Source of the DNA: Roseiarcus sp963721905
GTDB lineage: Bacteria; Pseudomonadota; Alphaproteobacteria; Rhizobiales; Beijerinckiaceae
Length of the DNA: 64,000 bases
NCBI GenBank assembly: GCA_963721905.1
Contig: CAVRMF010000030.1
Location: 1-64,000, forward strand
Direction of reading: 5' to 3'
The notes under the pieces were generated by a model that was not told the origin of the DNA, searched no databases, and worked only from the letters and a program-made list of their open reading frames with translations. This document shows, one piece after another, positions 25,440-35,109 of the stretch. The number at the start of each line of letters is the position of its first letter. Positions within the stretch are counted from its first letter, which is position 1. The position numbers were made by a program, and so were the translations under genes.

Positions 25440-26552
25440 TTACAGTTCTACAGGGATTCTGTCGGTCGCATTCTCTGATCGGCGCGCCAAGGCCTGGGCG
25501 ACCGCCTTGCGCATCACATTCGAAAAGCCGGCTTCGCCGACGCTGTCGGGCGAGACCCAGAAGCATCCCTCCGGAGCAGCGCCTTCGGCAGCAGCCGCGT
25601 AGACCGTCAACGCCAGCGCGAAGTGGGTGAAGACCTGCTCGACCGCGTCGGGTAGTCTGCGCCAGCGCGCCGCAACCGGAGCGGCGTCTCTCCATGCTCC
25701 TCCAGGTCCCTCGCTCGTCCAGGGCGTTCCTGGGAGTTCGACGGTCGAGGCGAGGAGGCCGCGCGGCGGACGACGGCGCGCGAGAAAGGCGCCGTCGGGC
25801 CGAAAGGCGAAAAAGACCGCGCCTTTGCGCTGCGGTCTGGCTTTGATCTTGGCCGGCCGGGGGTAGGCCTCGGGAGCGCCGGATCGCAGGGCGGCGCAAA
25901 CTTCGCTCAGCGGGCAAGCGGGGCAATCCGGGTTGCGGGGGCGGCAGACGGTTGCGCCGACATCCATCAACGCCTCGGCGAAATCGCCCGGACGGTTGCT
26001 CGGGGCCAGCGCCCGGGCCGCTGAGGCAATCGCGCCTCGCGCCTGTGCGATCGGCTCCTCCAGTGCGAACAGGCGGCAGAGGATTTGCGCAATATTTCCG
26101 TCGACGGGCGCCGCATGACGGCCAAAGGCGATGGCAGCGATCGCAGCCGCGGTATAGGCGCCCACGCCCGGCAGGGTTCGCAGTTCGGCTTCTTCGCTCG
26201 GAAATCGGCCGCCCCGTTGCGCGATCTCCTTGGCGCAGGCGTGCAGGTTCCCCGCTCGCGAATAATAGCCGAGGCCGGCAAAAGCGCTGATCACCGCCTC
26301 GTGCGGGGCAGCCGCGAGGTCCTCGACGGTCGGCCATTTCGCGACGAACGCCTGGTAATAAGGCGTCGCCGCCTGCGCGGTCGTCTGCTGCAGCAGGACT
26401 TCGGAAAGCCACACGCGGTAGGGATCAGGCGTTTCTCCCGGCGCCGCGCGCCAGGCGAGGACCCTGCGGTTCCGGTCCCACCAATCGAGGGTTCGCGCGA
26501 CAATTTCGTTTCGCTTTGCCTGAGCGCCGAGCAAGCTTACATTGAGATTCAT
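25440..26552 (-). CDS. mutY: A/G-specific adenine DNA glycosylase
   Basis: The 370-residue enzyme removes adenine mispaired with 8-oxoguanine. It shows the catalytic glutamate (SEVLLQQTT), the helix-hairpin-helix region (LRTLPGVGAYTAAAIAAIAF) with the aspartate in PVDGNIAQ, and the iron-sulphur loop C-x6-C-x2-C-x5-C (CRPRNPDCPACPLSEVC). A NUDIX-like C-terminal domain recognises 8-oxoG. It is divergently transcribed from the DUF721 gene with a 30-bp gap, an arrangement common in Hyphomicrobiales. Confidence 0.95.
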   Translation of the reverse strand: MNLNVSLLGAQAKRNEIVARTLDWWDRNRRVLAWRAAPGETPDPYRVWLSEVLLQQTTAQAATPYYQAFVAKWPTVEDLAAAPHEAVISAFAGLGYYSRAGNLHACAKEIAQRGGRFPSEEAELRTLPGVGAYTAAAIAAIAFGRHAAPVDGNIAQILCRLFALEEPIAQARGAIASAARALAPSNRPGDFAEALMDVGATVCRPRNPDCPACPLSEVCAALRSGAPEAYPRPAKIKARPQRKGAVFFAFRPDGAFLARRRPPRGLLASTVELPGTPWTSEGPGGAWRDAAPVAARWRRLPDAVEQVFTHFALALTVYAAAAEGAAPEGCFWVSPDSVGEAGFSNVMRKAVAQALARRSENATDRIPVEL

Positions 26553-26582
26553 GCAGCCAACCCTATCCATGTCGGCGGGATC

Positions 26583-27116
26583 ATGAAGCCTCCGCGCCGC
26601 GGCGCCAAGGCGCTCGCCGAGTTCATGCCCGAGATCATCGGGGAAGCGCTGGCCGCGCGAGGCCTCAGCGAGGCAAGCCTCGTTGCGGATTGGCCGGCGA
26701 TAGTCGGCGAATCGATCGCGCGTTACGCGCGGCCGATTCAACTGCAATGGCCGCCGCGCGCGACGAAGCGCGATCCGGAGACGCCGATCGCGCCCTCGAC
26801 GCTGGTGCTCAGGGTCGATGGCGCATTCGCGCTTGAAGCCCAGCACAATGCGGCGATCATCGTCGCCAGGGTCAATGCCCATCTCGGCTGGCGCTGCGTC
26901 GAAAAGGTCGCGTTCCGGCAGGGTCCGCTGCCCCCATTGAGGCAGGAGCGCCGCAGGCTCGCGGCCCCGAGCGCCGACGCCGAGGCCGAAGCGAGTGAGG
27001 CCGCCTCGTCGGTCGAGGACGAGGCTTTGCGTGCGGCCTTGACGCGCCTCGGCGCCCGGGCGATCGACCAGGCGGCGCGCCGGCTTCAAGCCGCGGGCGC
27101 CGCGAAGGGAGACTGA
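26583..27116 (+). CDS. DUF721 (DciA-like) protein
   Basis: The 177-residue protein has a DUF721 core at about 15-110 (EALAARGLSEASLVADWPAI, then SIARYARPIQL and VDGAFALEAQHNAAIIVARV). A long charged, probably disordered C-terminal region follows. DUF721 includes DciA, a loader of the replicative helicase in bacteria without DnaC, so a role in replication is possible. ATG 26583 has GGCGGGA directly upstream. It is divergent from mutY, and the dapF gene starts 4 bp after its stop. Confidence 0.85.
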   Translation: MKPPRRGAKALAEFMPEIIGEALAARGLSEASLVADWPAIVGESIARYARPIQLQWPPRATKRDPETPIAPSTLVLRVDGAFALEAQHNAAIIVARVNAHLGWRCVEKVAFRQGPLPPLRQERRRLAAPSADAEAEASEAASSVEDEALRAALTRLGARAIDQAARRLQAAGAAKGD

Positions 27117-27120
27117 CGGA

Positions 27121-28002
27121 TTGAATTTGCGCCATTCGCTGGCCGGACGCCCCATCGCGCGCATGAACGGGGCGGGGAATAAGATTCTCGTGCTCGATCT
27201 GCGTGGGTCCTCGCTCTCGCCAAGCCCTGGGGACGCGCGCGCCATCCATCAGGCGCCGGGGCTCGACTACGACCAGATGATGGTGCTGAGCGATCCAAAG
27301 ACCGGGGGCACAGCCGCATACGTGCGGATCTACAACAATGACGGCACGCTGGCCGAGGCCTGCGGCAATGGCGCGCGGTGCGTCGCCGATCGCCTGTGCC
27401 GCGAGCTCGGCGTCGAAACGGTCGACGTGGAGACGGCGGCCGGCCGTATCCTCTGCGAACGTCTCGGCCCATGGCTCTACCGGGTCGATATGGGCGCGCC
27501 GCAGCTCGCGTGGGACGCCATCCCCCTCGCCCAGCCGGCGGAGGATACGAGGCGGGTCGATCTCGGCTGGCCCGAAGGCGACCCGCTCTCTGCGCTTGGT
27601 CCCGCGTCGGTCGTCAACATGGGCAATCCGCATGCGGTTTTCTTCGTGGCCGACCTCGCGCGCGTCGATGCGGCGGGCTGGGGCGCGCGCATCGAAGTCC
27701 ATCCGATGTTCCCGCAAAAGGCCAATGTCACCTTTGCCAAGATCGAGGCGTGCGACCGCGTCGTCGCAAGGGTCTGGGAGCGCGGCGTCGGGCTGACGCT
27801 CGGCTGCGGGTCGGCCGCCTGTGCGACGCTGGTCGCGGCTTCCCGCCTCGGCCTGATGGAGCGCAAGGGAACCGTGCGTCTGCTCGGCGGCGAGCTCGTC
27901 ATCGAATGGCGCGCCGCGGACGATCACGTGCTGATGACGGGCCCGGTCGAATTCGAAGGCGAGCGCGTCCTCGACGACGCGCTGTTCGAAGCCGCGTTGT
28001 GA
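27121..28002 (+). CDS. dapF: Diaminopimelate epimerase
   Basis: The 293-residue enzyme interconverts LL- and meso-diaminopimelate for lysine and peptidoglycan synthesis. It keeps the proton-transfer cysteines in EACGNGARC and LGCGSAACATL, and the N-terminal MNGAGNKILVLDLR block. The start is a TTG four bases after the DUF721 stop; GGGAG lies 9-13 nt upstream. The preceding residues (NLRHSLAGRPIARMNG) match the usual short lead before MNGAGN. The following gene overlaps its stop as GTGA, so the trio is one operon. Confidence 0.94.
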   Translation: MNLRHSLAGRPIARMNGAGNKILVLDLRGSSLSPSPGDARAIHQAPGLDYDQMMVLSDPKTGGTAAYVRIYNNDGTLAEACGNGARCVADRLCRELGVETVDVETAAGRILCERLGPWLYRVDMGAPQLAWDAIPLAQPAEDTRRVDLGWPEGDPLSALGPASVVNMGNPHAVFFVADLARVDAAGWGARIEVHPMFPQKANVTFAKIEACDRVVARVWERGVGLTLGCGSAACATLVAASRLGLMERKGTVRLLGGELVIEWRAADDHVLMTGPVEFEGERVLDDALFEAAL

Positions 28003-28986
28003 GCGCCGGGACAGCGCCGGCCGACCGGCCGCCGAAGCCGGGCGGCCGCGCCGATGCGGTCGACTGCGCCCGCGGCGTCGCGCTGATTGGCATGGCGCTC
28101 TACCACCTGAGCTGGGATCTCGCCGACTATCGGCTCGTCTCGCCGATGCTGCCGTTCTCGCCGCCGATGCGGCTCTTCTCGCATGCCGTCGCCTGCGCCT
28201 TTCTCGCGCTGGTCGGGGTTTCGCTGGCGCTCGCCCACCGCGACCGGCTGAACCTGCCCGCCTTCTGGCGGCGGCTCGCGGTCGTCGGCAGCGCTGCAGC
28301 GCTGGTGACTGGAGCCAGCCTTGTCTTCGCGCCCGGCGAGGGCATCTGGTTCGGCATCCTCCACTGCATCACGGTCGCGAGTTCTTCTTGCCCTTCCCTT
28401 GATCGAGGCGCCGGCCTTCGCGAGCCTCCTCGCCGGCGCGGTCGCGATCATGATCCCCTTTTTCGTCCATTCGACGCTGTTCGATCCGCCGGCGCTCCTG
28501 TGGCTCGGCCTCGGCGTGGCCCTTCCGAACACGCTCGACTGGTATCCGCTCCTGCCCTGGGCGGGTGTCGTCCTCATTGGCCTCGGGCTCGCTCGGCTGC
28601 CCGGGATTTTAGGGCGGCTGACGTCGCCCGGGCGCTGGCGCGCGAGCTCCGACCCAGCGCGCGCGGTCTGCTTCGCCGGGCGGCACAGCCTCCCCCTCTA
28701 TCTTATCCACCAGCTCATCTTGTTCCCCCTCGTCTGGGCGGCCGCAGCCTCGGGCCTGTTTGTTACCCTCCCCGCGACGAACCCGGACTACAGCGCCTTT
28801 CTCGGCGCCTGCGTGCGCGCCTGCGTCGCCGACGGGCGGACGGCGGACGGATGCGAAACCTCGTGCCAGTGCGTCGCCGACGCGATCGAGCATTCAGGCG
28901 AGGCGGAGCGACTTGGCGCAGACGCGCTCGACACAGCGCGAAAGGCCAAGCTCAAGCGGATGGCGGACGCTTGCATGACGCGGTGA
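27999..28986 (+). pseudogene. DUF1624/HGSNAT-like membrane acyltransferase, frameshifted
   Basis: The 5' part reads VDCARGVALIGMALYHLSWD, the typical start of DUF1624 membrane acyltransferases. Several transmembrane helices follow up to GILHCITVAS at about 28380. Homology then continues in another frame from VLLALPLIEAPAF to the C-terminus, including LPLYLIHQLILFPLVW and a cysteine-rich tail (CVRACVADGRTADGCETSCQC). One extra base or two missing bases at 28380-28381 account for this. Everything else looks intact, so it is either a recent inactivation or a sequencing error. GTG 27999 overlaps the dapF stop. Confidence 0.82.
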
Positions 28987-29061
28987 GACGAATTAGGCGC
29001 AACCGAGTAGTTGTTAATCGTCATCGCTAGTTTGTGCGATTTCAAAGGCTTGCGCGGACTT

Positions 29062-29235
29062 TTCGTTCCCATCGTAACTCCCTAGCCGACCCTCCGATCC
29101 TCATCCTGAGCCGCGATGCGAAGCATCGCGTGTCGAAGGATTATCCAGAAGGAGGCGCTGTTCGTGCGCTCTGGAGCATCCTTCGAGAAGCGTCGCCTGC
29201 GGCGCCGCTCCTCAGGATGAGGGAGTGGTAGGGAG
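29062..29235. repeat. Large dispersed palindromic repeat
   Basis: The spacer after the acyltransferase holds an imperfect palindrome whose arms pair CCTCATCCTGAG with CTCAGGATGAGG and ACTCCCTA with TAGGGAGT. The inner segments GTCGAAGGAT and ATCCTTCGAG pair too. Similar sequence occurs at 8680-8775. It is probably a non-coding repeat family rather than a gene. The remainder of the 28987-29576 spacer shows no convincing coding sequence. Confidence 0.65.
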
Positions 29236-29576
29236 TTACTTCCCATCGTAACTTCCAAGCCCGTCGTCGCAACCACCTTTCGGCGACCCGAACGACGTTG
29301 ATGCGCATCACGGCGCCCGCTGGGGAGTTCCATCGCACCGCACCGAGGTCGTTCGCCTGGCTGAAGCAAACCCGGTCAACCCGTGGCGCAGCAAAACCTT
29401 ATCGCTGTTTCCGGTTTTCCGCAACAATTTGTCGAAATCCTTCGGCTATGCTTAATGCTCCGCTCAGCGCCGGATGGCGCCGCGGCAGGACAACAGAAAA
29501 GCCCGACCTTCCAAAAGCGAGGCCTGCCGTGCGAAGGTTCATTCGATCAAACGCGAAACGGCATGAGGCGCTCCCC

Positions 29577-30767
29577 ATGGGAATTCCGCAGTATTTCTCG
29601 GCGACTTATACGGAGGCGCGGCAGAAATTCCTTCAAGCCGCCCACGTGGCGGGCGGCACCATCGAGACTTACATCAATCCGAACGCGATCGGCGCGGAGG
29701 GCGAGGAGCTCGCCGCGGACGTCGCCCGGTTCGGAGAGATGGATGCCGAGAACCTCTTCATCGTCGTCTCGGGCACGCACGGCAACGAGGGCTTCTGCGG
29801 CTCGGGCTGCCAGACTGGCTTTATCGGAGAGGGCCTCATTGACGCCCGCCCGAAATCGGTCGCGCTGCTGATGGCGCACGCCATCAATCCTTACGGGTTC
29901 TCCCATATCCGCCGCGTGACCGAGGACAATGTCGATCTGAACCGCAACTTCCGGGATTTCTCGGAAGCGCTGCCCAAGAACCCGCGCTACGCGGAAATCC
30001 ACGATTTTCTGGTGCCGTCCGACTGGGACGGCCCCGGCCGCTCAAGCGCGGACGCCGCGCTCAAAGCCTGGCGCGACGCCAACGGCGTGAAGGCCTTCCA
30101 GGCCGCGATCGCCGGCGGCCAGCACGCTTATCCGGATGGCCTCTTCTTCGGCGGGCGGAAGCCGACATGGTCGAACAAGACGTTCCGCGCGATCGTCAAA
30201 AAGCATGGCGCCAGCGCCAGGCGGGTCGGTGTCATCGATTTTCACACGGGCCTCGGGCCGGCGGGTTATGGCGAGCCGATCTCGATGGTTGCGCCCTCCG
30301 CGCCCGCCTTCGAGCGCGCCCGGGCCTGGTGGGGCGGCGAGGTCACTTCGATCGCGGACGGCACCTCGACGTCGCCTCCCGTCACCGGTCCGCTCATCAG
30401 CAGCGTCGAGGAGAGCCTGCCCGGCGCCGAAGTCACCGCCATCGGCCTCGAATACGGCACCATAGAACTCACTGAGGTTCTGGATGCCTTGAGGGGCGAC
30501 AACTGGCTCTACGCGCGCGGCCTCAAGTCGGGGCTCAGCATGGATTCCGCGATCGCCCGCAACATCAAGACGAAGGTGCGCGACGCGTTCTATGTCGATA
30601 CGGACGAATGGAAGCAGAAGGTCTACGCCCGCGCCGCCGACTTCGCGCTGAAGGCCTTTCGCGGCCGAGCGGCTGATAGTCAAAAGCAGGCGCCTGGCCC
30701 CTTGGGCGGCGCGGACGGCGTCTTCCCTCGCGAGTCCGTCCGGCTCTTCTTGGAAAATAGGGAATGA
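29577..30767 (+). CDS. DUF2817 protein (M14 carboxypeptidase-like)
   Basis: The 396-residue protein has the zinc-peptidase pattern of the DUF2817 group: SGTHGNEGFCGSGCQ supplies the first histidine and glutamate ligands, VDLNRNFRDF the next block, and VIDFHTGLGPAGYGEPI the third ligand histidine. A glutamate in VTAIGLEYGTIELTEVLDAL is a candidate catalytic base. No signal peptide is evident from the ATG chosen, which starts MGIPQYFSATYTEARQKF. It is probably a cytoplasmic metallo-hydrolase; its substrate is unknown. It is isolated, with a convergent molybdenum hydroxylase operon downstream. Confidence 0.86.
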   Translation: MGIPQYFSATYTEARQKFLQAAHVAGGTIETYINPNAIGAEGEELAADVARFGEMDAENLFIVVSGTHGNEGFCGSGCQTGFIGEGLIDARPKSVALLMAHAINPYGFSHIRRVTEDNVDLNRNFRDFSEALPKNPRYAEIHDFLVPSDWDGPGRSSADAALKAWRDANGVKAFQAAIAGGQHAYPDGLFFGGRKPTWSNKTFRAIVKKHGASARRVGVIDFHTGLGPAGYGEPISMVAPSAPAFERARAWWGGEVTSIADGTSTSPPVTGPLISSVEESLPGAEVTAIGLEYGTIELTEVLDALRGDNWLYARGLKSGLSMDSAIARNIKTKVRDAFYVDTDEWKQKVYARAADFALKAFRGRAADSQKQAPGPLGGADGVFPRESVRLFLENRE

Positions 30768-30997
30768 CGACAACAGGCCACACTATTTGACTGCGCCGTA
30801 CAATGCGGAGAGCGCGCTACGAGATCGAGTTATGAGCCTATCCCGAGGCTGATCTCTTCGACAGGAATTTCAATGGATTTGGTGGTGGAGATCATACGGG
30901 CGGAAGTCCCTAACGCCGATCTCCGCAATGACCGGTCGACGTCGACTCCGGCCGTCGGTCCAGCTGATTGGGTTTTGACCCCAGCGCATGATTGCAC

Positions 30998-33313
30998 TCA
31001 ACTCTGGCGCGTGAGCGCCTGGAGCACGTCGGCTGGGCGGATGGGCAGGTGGCGAAGCCGGGCCCCGACCGCGGCGAAGATTGCATTGCCAATGGCGGGG
31101 CCCACGACTGTTGTCCCGGGTTCGCCCAGGCCGACCGGCGGCTCGACGCTGTCGACGAAGCTAATGTCCATTTCCGGCACGTCCCCGATGCGCAAAGGCG
31201 AATAGGTGTCGAGGTTCGTGTCCTTCACCTGACCGTCAACGAACTCGGTCCCCTCGTGCAGCGCCATGCTGAGCCCCCAGAGCGCGCCCCCTTCGGTCTG
31301 CGCCCGGGCGCTGTCGGGTTCGACGATCGTTCCAGCGTCGACCACGATTGTAAGCTTTTCGACCGCCGCGACGCCCGTCGCCCGATCGACTTTGACTCGG
31401 GCGACGCAGGCCACCCAGGTCGGCATGTCGCGCTCTTGACCGAAGCTGGTGGCGAGACCCAAGCCTGTATCGGGCGGCAGCGTCGCGCCCCAGTTCGCGC
31501 GCGCAGCGGCGCGCCGCACGACCTCGGCCTGCCGTAGCGCGCCGCCGACTGCGCTCGGAGGGGAGCCAGCATTGTGGCCTGCGCCAGTGAGAAGTTTCAG
31601 GCGAAAAGCGACCGGATCGCTTCCCACGCGATGCGCCGCCTCGTCCATGAAACTTTCGAGCGCCCAATTGATCCAGCCCGACCCGACCGACCGCAGCCAG
31701 CCGGGGCGGAACGTAGAGTTTGCGAGGTCGTTGGAGATCACGCGGACCTTGTGAGGGCCGACATCGTACCAATGATCCGCGCCGGAACTGGCAAAGGGAT
31801 CAACAGGCGCGCCCTGCACGCCTTTGATCATGAACGATGGAGCCACGACCTGCGTCGGCCAGCCGGCCGCCGCATGATGCTCCATCGCCGTCACCTGGCC
31901 GCCCTCTCCAAACGCCATGCGCAGTGTTTGGACCGAAGGCGAGCGAACCGAGTCAAATCGCGCATCGTCGGCGCGGGTCAGCACCATCTTCACCGGTCTG
32001 CCGAGCGCCTTCGCCGCGAGCGCGGCGGGCACTGTGTAGTCGCCGTTCAACCGACGGCCGAAGCCGCCGCCAAGCATATAGCTGCGCATCACGATGCTGG
32101 TCTCTGGCCGGTCGAGAGCCTTAGCGAGCGTCGGCAGGATCAGGGTCTGCCACTGATTGCCGGCATGGACCTCGAAGACGCCGTCCTTTTCGAACGCGAG
32201 TGCGTTCACCGGTTCAAGCTGGAAGTGCAACACGGTTGCGGTGGTGTAGGTTTGTTCCAGCGTCGATTTAGCGGCGCGAAAGGCGGCCGCCGTATCATAA
32301 TCGCCCGTGTCGTTGAGCGGCGCTCCCGCGTCCGGCTGAGCGATCAGTTGGGCGGCGTGATTCTGGATATCCTTCTCGGATACGGTTGCTGTTGGCCCCG
32401 ACGTCCAATCGACCTCGACCGCGTTGGCGGCTCGGATCGCCGCCGGATAGGTATCCGCGATCACCATAACCCAGCCCGGCACGGTGTCGGATGGGTCGTC
32501 AAGCACGAGACTCCGGAGATAGCCCTTCACCTTGCGCGCAGCGCTATCGTCGACCGACTTGACCTTCGAGCCGTTGCGCGTCGGCGGAATCTTTGGCCGG
32601 GCGTAGACCATGTCCGGCGCCTTGGCGTCGATGCCGTACAGGGCCGCGCCGGTGGTCTTATTGGGTATGTCGAGCGCGGCTGCTGGACGACCGATCAAGC
32701 GTCGCTCGGAGGCGGGCTTTATGGGCAGCTTGTCCAGTTCGTCGGGCGTATAGCGGCGGTCCAAGTTCCCGCGCCGTACAATTTCGCCATAGGAGATTTT
32801 CTGTTCGCCGGCGACCATAGCGCCCGCGCGCGCCGTGCAGGCCGCTGGCGACACGCCGAGCAGCTTGGCGCCTTCGTCGATCAGCGCCATTCGTCCCGCC
32901 GCGCCGGCCTGACTGAAAACCGGCCAGGTCTGCCAGACCGACCAGCTTCCGCCCGTGATCATCAGACCCCATTTCGGGTCGGTATCGACGTGGACGATCC
33001 GAACCTTGTCCCAATCCGCTTCGAGTTCCTCGGCAAGGATGCGGGCGAGCGAGGTGCCAACATGCTGACCCATTTCGGCCCGGATGATGTTGACGGTGAC
33101 GAACCCGTCGCCATCGATCGAGAACCAAATGGTTGGTTCAAAAAGCGGATTCACTAGGATAGGCGGCGCGCCAGTGGGCGTCGCGGGATCCATCGCTGCC
33201 TCGGCGGCGCGCGGGAACCCGAATACGGCGGTCGCGCCGGCCATCGCAATCAGAAAGCTGCGGCGCGATAGCGAGAGGACCTCATCCGCGGCCCGGTGCT
33301 GGAGCTTAGCCAT
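30998..33313 (-). CDS. Xanthine dehydrogenase-family molybdopterin-binding subunit
   Basis: The 771-residue catalytic subunit starts with a Tat signal (RRSFLIAMAGATAVFGF), so it is exported folded to the periplasm. Molybdopterin-binding segments (HFQLEPVNALAFEKDG, YMLGGGFGRRLNGDY) and the C-terminal active-site glutamate region (TEGGALWGLSMALHEG) mark the isoquinoline 1-oxidoreductase beta/aldehyde dehydrogenase branch. With the 2Fe-2S subunit and the triheme cytochrome encoded just upstream it forms a complete membrane-linked hydroxylase. It overlaps the 2Fe-2S gene by 8 bp. The substrate (aldehyde or N-heterocycle) cannot be decided. Confidence 0.9.
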   Translation of the reverse strand: MAKLQHRAADEVLSLSRRSFLIAMAGATAVFGFPRAAEAAMDPATPTGAPPILVNPLFEPTIWFSIDGDGFVTVNIIRAEMGQHVGTSLARILAEELEADWDKVRIVHVDTDPKWGLMITGGSWSVWQTWPVFSQAGAAGRMALIDEGAKLLGVSPAACTARAGAMVAGEQKISYGEIVRRGNLDRRYTPDELDKLPIKPASERRLIGRPAAALDIPNKTTGAALYGIDAKAPDMVYARPKIPPTRNGSKVKSVDDSAARKVKGYLRSLVLDDPSDTVPGWVMVIADTYPAAIRAANAVEVDWTSGPTATVSEKDIQNHAAQLIAQPDAGAPLNDTGDYDTAAAFRAAKSTLEQTYTTATVLHFQLEPVNALAFEKDGVFEVHAGNQWQTLILPTLAKALDRPETSIVMRSYMLGGGFGRRLNGDYTVPAALAAKALGRPVKMVLTRADDARFDSVRSPSVQTLRMAFGEGGQVTAMEHHAAAGWPTQVVAPSFMIKGVQGAPVDPFASSGADHWYDVGPHKVRVISNDLANSTFRPGWLRSVGSGWINWALESFMDEAAHRVGSDPVAFRLKLLTGAGHNAGSPPSAVGGALRQAEVVRRAAARANWGATLPPDTGLGLATSFGQERDMPTWVACVARVKVDRATGVAAVEKLTIVVDAGTIVEPDSARAQTEGGALWGLSMALHEGTEFVDGQVKDTNLDTYSPLRIGDVPEMDISFVDSVEPPVGLGEPGTTVVGPAIGNAIFAAVGARLRHLPIRPADVLQALTRQS

Positions 33314-33779
33314 TTGTGGCTGCCTTCCGAAGTTCGGCAGAAGCCTGTTTGATCGCGGCGCGGATGCGGACGTAAGTCATACAGCGACACAGGTTGCCGG
33401 CCATGACCGCGTCGATGTCCTGGTCGGTTGGCGTCGGGAAGTCCCTCAGCAGAGCAGCCGCTTGCATGATCTGGCCGGACTGGCAGTACCCGCATTGCGG
33501 AACCTGAAGGTCGATCCAGGCTTTCTGCAAAGGATGCCGTCCTGCGGGGTCGAGCCCTTCGATCGTCGTGACCTCGGCGCCGGCGACAAATCCCAAAGGC
33601 GTAATGCAGGAGCGAGTGGGACGCCCTCCAACATGCACGGTGCAGACGCCGCACATCCCGATGCCGCAGCCGAACTTGGTGCCGGTGAGGCCAATCACGT
33701 CGCGGATGACCCAGAGCAGCGGAGTGTCCTCCTCGACGTCGACGGCGACAGGACGCCCGTTGATGTTGAATGTGGTCAT
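33306..33779 (-). CDS. 2Fe-2S subunit of the molybdenum hydroxylase
   Basis: The 157-residue protein carries two [2Fe-2S] clusters. The plant-ferredoxin-type set is CGIGMCGVC plus the later cysteine in PTRSCITP. The helical set is CGYCQSGQ and CRCMTY. It passes electrons from the molybdenum subunit to the cytochrome. The ATG at 33779 has GGAG about 12 nt upstream and is preferred over a TTG two codons earlier. It has no signal of its own and presumably hitch-hikes through the Tat system with the large subunit. Confidence 0.93.
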   Translation of the reverse strand: MTTFNINGRPVAVDVEEDTPLLWVIRDVIGLTGTKFGCGIGMCGVCTVHVGGRPTRSCITPLGFVAGAEVTTIEGLDPAGRHPLQKAWIDLQVPQCGYCQSGQIMQAAALLRDFPTPTDQDIDAVMAGNLCRCMTYVRIRAAIKQASAELRKAATNG

Positions 33780-33804
33780 GGTCAACGACTCCGAACGGCG
33801 GTCC

Positions 33805-35109
33805 TCATTGCAAGGCGCTCATCTGTGCGCGGATCGAGGCGATCTTCGTCTCGAGCTCGGGCCAGGGCGACAAATTGGTGCGAGTGCGCCGAAGATAGGC
33901 GGCAATCCGAGCGATGTCAGCATCGCTGAGGGCATGCGCGAAGCTCGGCATCACGACGCCCGGTATTCCTTCGGCCGCGGTGACGCCGCGCAAGATCACT
34001 TGAATCAGATTGGTGGGATCGGCCAGGTTTACTGCGCTGTTGAGGGCGAGGTCCGGCCGAACCGCGAGAGGCGTGTGACCCGAGTTATAGTGGCATGACG
34101 CGCAAGCGGCGGTGTACAGGCGCGCGTCCGGGTCGAAGCCCTGACCGACGCCGAGGCCCGCGTAGGACATTGCCCGCGCCACCGCCGGATCCACAGCTGC
34201 CGAGCGGTCGGTTGCATGATCGATGTCGGCAAAGTAGGTCGCGATGGCCCGGACGTCCGGTTCGGAAAGCGCGGAAAGACCGCGCGGAACGGGAGACATC
34301 GGCCCCGCGGCTATCCCGTGGAGAACGCTTACCCCATTGCGCAGATAGCTTTGCAGCTCCTCCTCAGTCCACGGCGCAGGGGAAGGGTTCGCGGCTGTCA
34401 AGGGTGGCGCGATCCACCCATCGACTACGGCGCCGGAGTAAGCCGCGCCGGACTTTTCCGCGCCCAGCAGATTGCGCGGGGTGTGGCAGGCGCCGCAATG
34501 GCTTAGTCCTAACGCGAGATAAGCGCCGCGATTCCATTCGTCGCTCTGATTCGCATCGGGTTCGAAGCGACCGGGCCGGAAAAACAGCAGTTTCCATCCC
34601 GCTTGTAGGTAGCGGATATTGAGTGGGAAAGGGACTGTGTTCGGCTGAGCGACTGCCCTGACAGGCGTGCGGGTCATGAAATAGGCATAAAGCGCCCGCA
34701 CGTCATCATCGGAAAGCTTCGTGAAATGGTCGAAGGGGAACGCCGGAAAAAGAAGCGATCCATCGCGTGCGACCCCCTCATGCATCGACCGGGCAAACGC
34801 TTCCTCCGACCAAGCGCCGATTCCGGTCTCAGGATCCGGTGTAATGTTGGTGGAGTAGATCACGCCGAATGGCGTCGCCATGGGATAGCCGCCGGCGAAC
34901 TTCTGTCCGCCTTTCGCAGTGTGGCAATCCGTGCAAAAGCCGCCACCAGCCAAGGCCTCGCCTTTGGCAACAAGGTCCGGCGCGAAACTTTCAGGCGGGG
35001 GCGGCTTTATCGGCGCCATCGCTGGCTTCCAGGCCAAGGCGCCGAAGCCCAAGAGGCCGAGAAATGCGAGCCCGACAAGATAAATGAGTAGACGCTTCAA
35101 GACACCCAT
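33805..35109 (-). CDS. Membrane-anchored triheme cytochrome c
   Basis: The protein of about 434 residues has one N-terminal membrane segment (LLIYLVGLAFLGLLGFGALA). It then has three c-type haem sites, CTDCH, CGACH and CASCH, each with a downstream methionine ligand candidate. Such triheme cytochromes serve as the electron outlet of periplasmic Mo hydroxylases and quinoprotein dehydrogenases, passing electrons to the respiratory chain. It is the first gene of the operon. GGAGG lies directly before ATG 35109, unusually close, and an ATG six codons earlier has no ribosome-binding site, so the start is uncertain. Confidence 0.9.
   Translation of the reverse strand: MGVLKRLLIYLVGLAFLGLLGFGALAWKPAMAPIKPPPPESFAPDLVAKGEALAGGGFCTDCHTAKGGQKFAGGYPMATPFGVIYSTNITPDPETGIGAWSEEAFARSMHEGVARDGSLLFPAFPFDHFTKLSDDDVRALYAYFMTRTPVRAVAQPNTVPFPLNIRYLQAGWKLLFFRPGRFEPDANQSDEWNRGAYLALGLSHCGACHTPRNLLGAEKSGAAYSGAVVDGWIAPPLTAANPSPAPWTEEELQSYLRNGVSVLHGIAAGPMSPVPRGLSALSEPDVRAIATYFADIDHATDRSAAVDPAVARAMSYAGLGVGQGFDPDARLYTAACASCHYNSGHTPLAVRPDLALNSAVNLADPTNLIQVILRGVTAAEGIPGVVMPSFAHALSDADIARIAAYLRRTRTNLSPWPELETKIASIRAQMSALQ

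Noticed and set aside
24583..26412. Single 609-codon minus-strand frame joining the HAD gene to sequence within mutY
   Set aside because: Only the last 260 residues have HAD homology. The front part is an alternative frame of mutY, which has its own complete motifs, so this is not a fusion.
28321..28986. Separate 221-residue membrane protein gene
   Set aside because: It begins mid-domain, and its homology continues directly from the upstream frame, so it is the second half of the frameshifted DUF1624 gene.
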